The translations under genes and the position numbers were made by a program. From Acidimicrobium sp. (GTDB lineage Bacteria; Actinomycetota; Acidimicrobiia; Acidimicrobiales; Ilumatobacteraceae): a stretch of DNA of 6,507 nucleotides. Location: contig DOHD01000170.1 of the NCBI GenBank assembly GCA_003535455.1, positions 12,368 to 18,874 of the forward strand. Direction: 5' to 3'. Positions 1 to 4,003 of the stretch are shown piece by piece. How positions within the stretch are numbered: the stretch's first letter is position 1; each line of letters opens with the position of its first letter. The notes under the pieces are model-generated. The model saw nothing but the letters and a program-made list of their open reading frames with translations, did no database searches and was not told the origin of the DNA.

Positions 1-339
1 TTTCTATTCGATGAAGTGATCGATGCGGTTTGCGGTGGTGCCGATGGTGCCGTTCCTGGCTTGGCGGTTGTCGACACGATCAAGTTCGTCGACTCGTCGA
101 ACATCGTCACATCGACCCCTGATCGAAGTCAGTTGGTTGCCGTGCAAACACCACAAGCCTTCAGGGCAAAAGCGCTTCGCAAGGCTCACGAAAATAATCC
201 CGAGAGCACGGACGACTCGACTTTGGTCGAATCTCAAGGCGGAAAAATCGTCGTCGTTATCGGAGACCCTTTGAACCGCAAGATCACGACACCTGAAGAC
301 CTCAATTGGGCTCGCGCCATCTCGCGTGGCGAAGTGTAA
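1..339 (+). CDS. ispD: 2-C-methyl-D-erythritol 4-phosphate cytidylyltransferase, 3' end only
   Basis: The reading frame is open from the first base and ends at TAA 337-339, so the start lies outside the window and 112 residues are visible. IspD joins CTP to MEP to give CDP-methylerythritol, the third step of the cytosolic non-mevalonate isoprenoid pathway. The visible part carries the family's C-terminal landmarks: VVDTIK (visible residues 23-28), VQTPQAF (48-54), a TDDSTLVE stretch (70-77) and GDPLNRKITTPEDL (88-101). The Lys in NRKIT matches the substrate-contacting lysine of the family. The TPQAF and PEDL blocks together are diagnostic, so identification is firm although the N-terminal CTP-binding loop is not seen. 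An in-frame ATG at 16 exists but lies within the conserved domain and is not the real start. ispF follows after about 10 bases, as expected for a shared transcript. Confidence 0.95.
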   Translation, partial: FLFDEVIDAVCGGADGAVPGLAVVDTIKFVDSSNIVTSTPDRSQLVAVQTPQAFRAKALRKAHENNPESTDDSTLVESQGGKIVVVIGDPLNRKITTPEDLNWARAISRGEV

Positions 340-349
340 GAATTTGACA

Positions 350-841
350 ATGACAATGCGAGTGCGAGTTGGCCAAGGCTTCGACATTCATCGTTTTGTC
401 GAATCAGCCGGCACCGACCGAAAACTTATTTTGGGCGGTGTCCACTTCAAAGGCGAACGTGGACTGATCGGCCACAGTGACGCTGATGTTGTGGCACATG
501 CAGTTGCCGAGGCGATTCTTGGCGCGTGTGGTCTCGGCAATATCGGCGAACACTTTCCCGATACTGACGCAAGATACAAAAATGTCGACTCAATCAAGTT
601 GCTTGAACTCGTTGTCAAAATGGCGCACGAAAACAATTTTGATATTGGCAACGTCGACTGCAGCATTGTTTGTGAACAGCCAAAGATCGCCCCGTATCGA
701 GATCAGATGCAAACAAACCTTTCGCTCGCAGTCGGCGCACCGGTTTCGGTCAAAGGTCGGCGCGCCGAAGGTCTCGGGGCGATCGGTCGTGCCGAGGGCA
801 TTGCATGTTGGGCCGTCGCACTAGTAACCCAAGAAAAATAA
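350..841 (+). CDS. ispF: 2-C-methyl-D-erythritol 2,4-cyclodiphosphate synthase
   Basis: IspF cyclises CDP-ME 2-phosphate to MEcPP with release of CMP. It acts two steps after IspD and is usually a homotrimer with Zn and Mg at the subunit interface. The 163-residue product has the usual length. Metal ligands are visible as D12 and H14 in GFDIH and H42 in GHSDAD; FPDTD (69-73), NVDCSI (101-106) and GRAEGIA (146-152) are also typical. The stretch normally reading K-A-T-T-T-E is K-G-R-R-A-E here (135-140): the Mg-binding Glu is kept but the Thr residues contacting the diphosphate are Arg, Arg and Ala. I chose ATG 350; ATG 356 two codons later is equally good by homology. GTG 326 would overlap ispD and add an unconserved tail. 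No strong Shine-Dalgarno precedes either ATG, which fits coupled translation from ispD. Confidence 0.95.
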   Translation: MTMRVRVGQGFDIHRFVESAGTDRKLILGGVHFKGERGLIGHSDADVVAHAVAEAILGACGLGNIGEHFPDTDARYKNVDSIKLLELVVKMAHENNFDIGNVDCSIVCEQPKIAPYRDQMQTNLSLAVGAPVSVKGRRAEGLGAIGRAEGIACWAVALVTQEK

Positions 842-853
842 ATTTAAGTTCTG

Positions 854-1768
854 ATGCCGAAAAACCCAAAGTCAAACAAGCGAAACAGTCGCGCGACGCA
901 CCGCCAATCGAGCGGCGGCTCGAAACGGCGCAACCCGAACAGCCCGAAACACATAAATGTTGCGAGTAGATCGAATCGTTACTCAAGCAGCAATCGTCCG
1001 GCACAAAAAGAGCACGGGCTTGGCGGCGAGCAAATCGAAGGCCGACAAGCCGTGCGCGAACTTTTGCTCGGACAACGGCGCAGAATCCGTGAAATATGGA
1101 TCGCCAGCGACATCGAAGCCAGCCCCGTTATCGAAGATATTTTAGATTTGGCGCGCGACCAACGAGTTCAAGTAATGAGTGTTTCGCGTCGCGAACTTGA
1201 ACGCGAGGCACGAAGTGAAGCACCTCAGGGTGTGCTGGCCAAAGCCGAATCTATTGAAGAAACCTTGCTTGCTGATTTATTGGTTGAGTCTCGGGACGCG
1301 CCGTTGTTGTTGGTTGCTATCGATGGCGTCACCGACCCGGGCAACCTCGGCGCAATATTGCGTTGCTGTGATGGCGCCGGCGTCGATGCCGTAATTTTGC
1401 CGCGTCACCGCGCCGTTCACGTCACGCCGACCGTCGCGAAGTCGTCTGCAGGTGCAATCGAATATTTGAACATGTGTGTTGTCGGTGGTTTGCCGAGCGC
1501 ACTCGCAGAAATGAAACAAGCCGGTGTGTTCGTAGTCGGACTCGATGATGCCGCCGAGAAAAGTATTTTTGAAATCGGCGAAGTTGCAAAAAATTCGATT
1601 TGTTTGGTTCTCGGGGCAGAAGGCGCTGGAATGTCGAGGCTCGCACGAGAAAGATGCGACTTGCTCGTAAATATTCCGATGTTGGGTTCACTTTCATCGC
1701 TCAATGTTTCTGTCGCCGCGGCGCTCGCAACTTATGAGATAGTCAGATCTCGTGGTGGCAACAAATAA
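854..1768 (+). CDS. rlmB: 23S rRNA (guanosine-2'-O-)-methyltransferase, RlmB/TrmH family (SPOUT)
   Basis: A 304-residue SAM-dependent ribose methyltransferase. RlmB modifies G2251 in the peptidyl-transferase P-loop of 23S rRNA in E. coli. Residues 1-55 form a very basic Ser/Asn/Arg-rich tail, probably disordered and RNA-binding. Residues 57-131 match the substrate-binding domain (GLGGEQIEGRQAVRELL near 55-71, APQGVLA 123-129). The trefoil-knot SPOUT domain covers about 150-300 with the three family motifs: DGVTDPGNLGAILR (157-170, carrying the conserved Asn and catalytic Arg), LVLGAEGAGM (251-260) and GSLSSLNVSVAAA (278-290). The start is ATG 854, 12 bases after the ispF stop, without a clear Shine-Dalgarno. 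The family is certain. The exact target nucleotide is inferred, since related enzymes (TsnR, TrmH) share these motifs; the position after ispDF supports RlmB. Confidence 0.88.
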   Translation: MPKNPKSNKRNSRATHRQSSGGSKRRNPNSPKHINVASRSNRYSSSNRPAQKEHGLGGEQIEGRQAVRELLLGQRRRIREIWIASDIEASPVIEDILDLARDQRVQVMSVSRRELEREARSEAPQGVLAKAESIEETLLADLLVESRDAPLLLVAIDGVTDPGNLGAILRCCDGAGVDAVILPRHRAVHVTPTVAKSSAGAIEYLNMCVVGGLPSALAEMKQAGVFVVGLDDAAEKSIFEIGEVAKNSICLVLGAEGAGMSRLARERCDLLVNIPMLGSLSSLNVSVAAALATYEIVRSRGGNK

Positions 1769-1792
1769 TCGTCTGGGTGCCGAATTCGACCG

Positions 1793-1798
1793 TACACT
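1793..1798 (+). promoter_or_regulatory. Possible -10 box upstream of tRNA-Thr
   Basis: TACACT fits the actinobacterial TANNNT -10 pattern and lies 17 bases before the mature tRNA 5' end, which would leave a short leader for RNase P. No convincing -35 hexamer is visible at 16-18 bases upstream. The tRNA could equally be read through from rlmB, which ends 47 bases before it. Confidence 0.25.
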
Positions 1799-1815
1799 GA
1801 ACGCGCAATAACGAC

Positions 1816-1887
1816 GCCGGGGTAGCTCAGTGGCAGAGCAACCGCCTTGTAAGCGGTAGGTCGTGGGTTCAATCCCCACCCTCGGCT
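1816..1887 (+). tRNA. tRNA-Thr (anticodon UGU)
   Basis: I folded the 72-base cloverleaf by hand. The acceptor stem is 1816-1822 with 1880-1886 (seven pairs, one of them G-U), followed by discriminator U at 1887. The D stem is 1825-1828 with 1836-1839, with GG in a seven-base loop. The anticodon stem is 1841-1845 with 1853-1857. The loop CTTGTAA puts the anticodon TGT at 1848-1850, which reads ACA and, by wobble, other Thr codons. The T stem is 1863-1867 with 1875-1879 and its loop is TTCAATC. The 3' CCA is not encoded and must be added by nucleotidyltransferase. All invariant positions checked (U8, A9-type purine, U33, TTC loop) are in place, so the gene looks functional. Confidence 0.97.
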
Positions 1888-1894
1888 CAAAACC

Positions 1895-1914
1895 TTAACG
1901 AGGCAACTCGTTAG
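1895..1914 (+). promoter_or_regulatory. Perfect palindrome with GCAA loop between tRNA-Thr and the LytR_C gene
   Basis: The arm TTAACGAG (1895-1902) and the arm CTCGTTAG (1907-1914) pair over seven Watson-Crick pairs plus a terminal T-G wobble, closing a GCAA tetraloop of the stable GNRA type (1903-1906). It starts eight bases after the tRNA, so it could end tRNA transcription or guard its 3' trailer. No T-run follows, so it is not a classical intrinsic terminator. It also overlaps the predicted -35 and spacer of the next gene's promoter, where as DNA it could be an operator. The structure is seen directly; the role is inferred. Confidence 0.5.
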
Positions 1915-1923
1915 AGGTAAGTT
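1895..1923 (+). promoter_or_regulatory. Predicted promoter of the LytR_C-domain gene
   Basis: TTAACG (1895-1900, four of six matches to TTGACA) and TAAGTT (1918-1923, TANNNT type) are separated by 17 bases. Eight bases then lead to ATG 1932, so transcription would begin at or next to the start codon, giving a leaderless or nearly leaderless mRNA. A GAGG at 1914-1917 lies 14 bases from the ATG, too far for a good ribosome site, which favours the leaderless reading. An AT-rich TTATATA (1922-1928) could act as an alternative -10. Confidence 0.4.
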
Positions 1924-1931
1924 ATATAGGT

Positions 1932-2546
1932 ATGAGCCAAGAACAATCACGACCACGACGCGCACCATCTGACCGACGCCAATCGAGTGGTACCACAAAT
2001 GTGAACTCGACGCTCTCGATAATTATCGCCGTGCTCGCAGTTTTGCTTGGTTTTTTTATTCTTCGCGACATTCGCAACGACCAAACCGGGCAAACAGCAT
2101 CGGTCGAAACTGAAACAACCGTCGATCCAACTCAAACAACAGTCTCTGAAGTAGTCGTGCCGACAACATTGGTTTTGACATCATTTAAAATTCAAGTCAC
2201 GAACGCTTCTGGCATCTCTGGAAGTGCGGGTCAGTTGACGACCGAACTTCAAGGTCGCGGTTACATCGTGCAACCGGCGAACAACAAAAGTGAAATCACC
2301 CCGAAACAGACGGTGACTGTTGTTTATTATCTGTTGGGTAGCGAACAGGCTGCCGCCGCGGTGGCCAATGTGCTTGGTGGGGTCGGTATCGCGGCGATGC
2401 CTGCACCAATTCCAACTGAAACCGGCAACCTCGGCGAAGCGACCGTCATGATTCTTCTTGGCACCGATCTTGCGGGCAAGCCGTTGGGTTCGGGTGCAGC
2501 AGTCAGCGTGCCGGTGGTACCCGCCGTCACAACGACGACGGGCTAA
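1932..2546 (+). CDS. Membrane-anchored LytR_C-domain protein
   Basis: A 204-residue protein with a basic cytoplasmic tail (residues 1-25, many Arg), one hydrophobic segment (about 27-46, STLSIIIAVLAVLLGFFIL) and a Thr/Val/Glu-rich linker (about 52-82). An extracytoplasmic domain follows at about 85-182 and resembles the LytR_C domain found at the C-terminus of many LytR-CpsA-Psr cell-wall ligases. Supporting features are IQVTNASGISGSAG at the domain start, alternating strands with TVTVVYY (127-133), and the closing VMILLGTDLAG (172-182). The catalytic LCP domain itself is absent, so this is a LytR_C-only protein of the kind common in actinobacteria; its biochemical role is unknown, and cell-wall association is inferred from topology. 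The tail ends in a Thr run (VTTTTG). It has its own predicted promoter and is probably transcribed separately from the tRNA. Only one in-frame start, ATG 1932, precedes the membrane segment. Confidence 0.8.
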   Translation: MSQEQSRPRRAPSDRRQSSGTTNVNSTLSIIIAVLAVLLGFFILRDIRNDQTGQTASVETETTVDPTQTTVSEVVVPTTLVLTSFKIQVTNASGISGSAGQLTTELQGRGYIVQPANNKSEITPKQTVTVVYYLLGSEQAAAAVANVLGGVGIAAMPAPIPTETGNLGEATVMILLGTDLAGKPLGSGAAVSVPVVPAVTTTTG

Positions 2547-2588
2547 GCGCCCATTATCAAAATTCGCTAATCAACCAAAGCGTTAGCG
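2540..2588. other. Convergent intergenic region with weak hairpins
   Basis: Only 36 bases (2547-2582) separate the stop codons of the LytR_C gene and glycerate kinase. GGGC (2540-2543) can pair with GCCC (2549-2552), and CGCTAA (2565-2570) can pair with TTAGCG (2583-2588). Neither is long nor followed by a T-run on the proper strand, so I cannot call a confident intrinsic terminator for either gene. Confidence 0.3.
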
Positions 2589-3575
2589 CGCAATTTCGCG
2601 CAAAAGTTGCAACGCAGCGTGCTCGATGCAATGTAAAGGCCTCGCGAAAGCCTCTTCGCGACCAAAAGTTTCGATCAAACTGACACTATTTATCTGAGAA
2701 CGCACTTGCGAATCGATCTCGCCACAGATCGCCGCGATCTGAATTTTTCGCTCGGCGGCAAGTTCAGCCATTGAACCGACGACTTTGCCGGCAAAACTCT
2801 CGCTATCCATGTATCCCTCTCCGGTGATGATCAAGTCGATGTCGGTCAACAACAGGTCAAGTTCGACCTCTTCAGCCACGAGATCAAAACCCGGCACGAG
2901 TTGCGCGCCGAGAGCCGCAAGACCACCTGCTAATCCGCCGGCGGCACCCGCACCAGAAATTTTTGAAACGTCGATGCCATAATTTTCTTGATAGACCTGA
3001 ACTAGTTTTTCGAGTCGCGTCGTCAAAAATTGCACTTGTGCCGGTGAAGCCCCTTTCTGCGGACCAAAAACTTTTGCGGCGTCGGTAAATGGTGTTGTGA
3101 CATCACAGGCAACAACAAATTCAACACCCTTGAGTCGGGCGGGCGTCTGAATTGCTTTGACCGCACCGAGACCACCGTCGGTTGTGGCCGAGCCGCCGAG
3201 ACAAACAATTATTCTTTTGGCGCCTAGATCAAGGGCGGCATCAATCAATTCGCCAGTGCCCGTGGTCGTTGCCGCAACTGGATCATTTTCTGACTTGCCG
3301 CCTGCGAGCATCAACCCCGACGCACAGGCCATCTCGATGACCGCGGTTCCACGATGCATACGCCAAGGTGCTTGCACCGGTTTGCCGAGTGGTCCGGTAA
3401 CGAGAGTCGTGCGATTTGCGCCACCGAGTGCATCAAGAGTGCCTTCACCGCCATCGGCGAGCGGTCGCTCAACACAATCATGACCAAGTTGCCAACACGC
3501 ATGACCAATTGCGGTCGCTACTTGTGCTGCAGTCGCTGTGCCACGAAATTTGTCGACTGCTGCGAGCACTTTCAT
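2583..3575 (-). CDS. Glycerate kinase (GarK/GlxK-type family)
   Basis: This kinase phosphorylates D-glycerate with ATP, in characterised members to 2-phosphoglycerate, feeding glycerate from glyoxylate, glycolate, glucarate or serine breakdown into lower glycolysis. The 330 residues show the family blocks in order: DKFRGTATA (8-16), PLADGGEGTLDAL (38-50), EMACASGL (81-88), the phosphate-binding run CLGGSATTDGGLGA (125-138), VACDVTTPF (155-163), VFGPQKGASP (169-178), SGAGAAGGLAGGLAALGA (207-224) and TGEGYMDSESFAGK (251-264). It is shorter than the roughly 380 residues of the E. coli enzymes; most of the difference lies after the GGSATTDGG loop, around 140-152. That is a compact loop rather than damage, since all blocks are intact. 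The start is ATG at 3575, the only one before the conserved MKVLAAVDKF. It converges with the LytR_C gene and diverges from the LysM gene. Product position (2- or 3-phosphoglycerate) is not decided by sequence. Confidence 0.92.
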   Translation of the reverse strand: MKVLAAVDKFRGTATAAQVATAIGHACWQLGHDCVERPLADGGEGTLDALGGANRTTLVTGPLGKPVQAPWRMHRGTAVIEMACASGLMLAGGKSENDPVAATTTGTGELIDAALDLGAKRIIVCLGGSATTDGGLGAVKAIQTPARLKGVEFVVACDVTTPFTDAAKVFGPQKGASPAQVQFLTTRLEKLVQVYQENYGIDVSKISGAGAAGGLAGGLAALGAQLVPGFDLVAEEVELDLLLTDIDLIITGEGYMDSESFAGKVVGSMAELAAERKIQIAAICGEIDSQVRSQINSVSLIETFGREEAFARPLHCIEHAALQLLREIAR

Positions 3576-3587
3576 ACGCTCACACTA
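3576..3587 (-). promoter_or_regulatory. Predicted -10 box for leaderless glycerate kinase transcript
   Basis: Read on the minus strand, TAGTGT (3587-3582) is followed by six bases and then the ATG at 3575. This TANNNT-N6-ATG spacing puts the transcription start at the initiation codon, as in leaderless actinobacterial mRNAs. No good -35 is found at 16-19 bases, and there is no room for a normal ribosome-binding site apart from a weak TGAG. Confidence 0.4.
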
Positions 3588-3602
3588 GAGGTTGTTGTGA
3601 GC
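3578..3602. repeat. Inverted repeat in the divergent start region
   Basis: GCTCACA (3578-3584) and TGTGAGC (3596-3602) form a perfect seven-base inverted repeat with an 11-base spacer. It fills the gap between the glycerate kinase start and the LysM gene start and overlaps the predicted -10 of the former and the GTG 3597 start of the latter. It would be well placed for a dimeric regulator controlling both genes, but a chance repeat of this length is possible. Confidence 0.4.
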
Positions 3603-4001
3603 ACGATGACAGTCAAGTCAATAGTCTCACGCCTAATATCAATACGCATGTTTCTTGCCGGCAATTTGAGAAAGTCACTTCTCGCAGTGACTATCGTCAG
3701 TGGTCTGCTCTCGATCTTTTTTGCGCAACGTGGCATCGAGCCACCGACACCAACAACAATTGCCCCAGTCGAAACGACCGTCGTCGTGACTACGACTATT
3801 TATGTAGAACCAATTCGATATGTCGTGCAACGAGGTGACACGCTTTTCAGCATCGCCGAGAACAATCGACTCGATATGCGCATTTTGATGGAGATGAACG
3901 GAATCACAGACCCAGATCGAGTCGAAGCAGGGCAAGAATTGATTTTTCCGCCGGCAAACGGATTCGTCCCGGTTGCTCCATCGACAACGATGAAACCCTG
4001 A
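3597..4001 (+). CDS. Small membrane-anchored LysM-domain protein
   Basis: From GTG 3597 the product has 134 residues; ATG 3606 gives 131 and ATG 3648 gives 117. I prefer GTG 3597 because AGAGG (3587-3591) lies five bases before it, while it is 14 bases from ATG 3606. Longer frames reaching back to 3354 are the antisense of glycerate kinase. Using the GTG start, a basic N-terminus precedes a hydrophobic segment at about residues 27-43 (SLLAVTIVSGLLSIFFA). A Pro/Thr/Val-rich linker follows, then one LysM domain at about 74-118, beginning RYVVQRGDTLFSIAENN and ending GQELIFPP. LysM binds N-acetylglucosamine-containing glycans, chiefly peptidoglycan. The N-terminal segment could be an anchor or uncleaved signal, so the domain should face the wall. 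There is no catalytic domain. It diverges from glycerate kinase and stops two bases from the mutase stop codon. Confidence 0.8.
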   Translation: MSTMTVKSIVSRLISIRMFLAGNLRKSLLAVTIVSGLLSIFFAQRGIEPPTPTTIAPVETTVVVTTTIYVEPIRYVVQRGDTLFSIAENNRLDMRILMEMNGITDPDRVEAGQELIFPPANGFVPVAPSTTMKP

Positions 4002-4003
4002 GA

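Noticed and set aside
326..349. GTG 326 as the ispF start
   Set aside because: It overlaps ispD by 14 bases, adds eight residues not seen in IspF, and lacks a ribosome site; ATG 350 or 356 leads directly into the conserved VRVGQGFDIH.
1694..1879. Minus-strand frame beginning MGIEPTTYRLQGG across the tRNA
   Set aside because: This is the antisense translation of a tRNA gene, a well-known source of false proteins; the cloverleaf explains the sequence fully.
2586..2601. GCGCG-CAATTT-CGCGC hairpin as a terminator for glycerate kinase
   Set aside because: It lies inside the last codons of the gene (REIAR) and is not followed by a T-run on the minus strand; the codons themselves explain the repeat.
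3354..3596. Extended N-terminus for the LysM protein
   Set aside because: These 243 bases are antisense to the conserved N-terminal half of glycerate kinase; the Cys/Arg-rich translation has no domain and the real protein begins just before the hydrophobic segment.
3578..3602. CRP/FNR-type binding site reading of the inverted repeat
   Set aside because: The half-sites TCACA and TGTGA are in the opposite order to the TGTGA-N6-TCACA consensus, so a CRP site is not supported.
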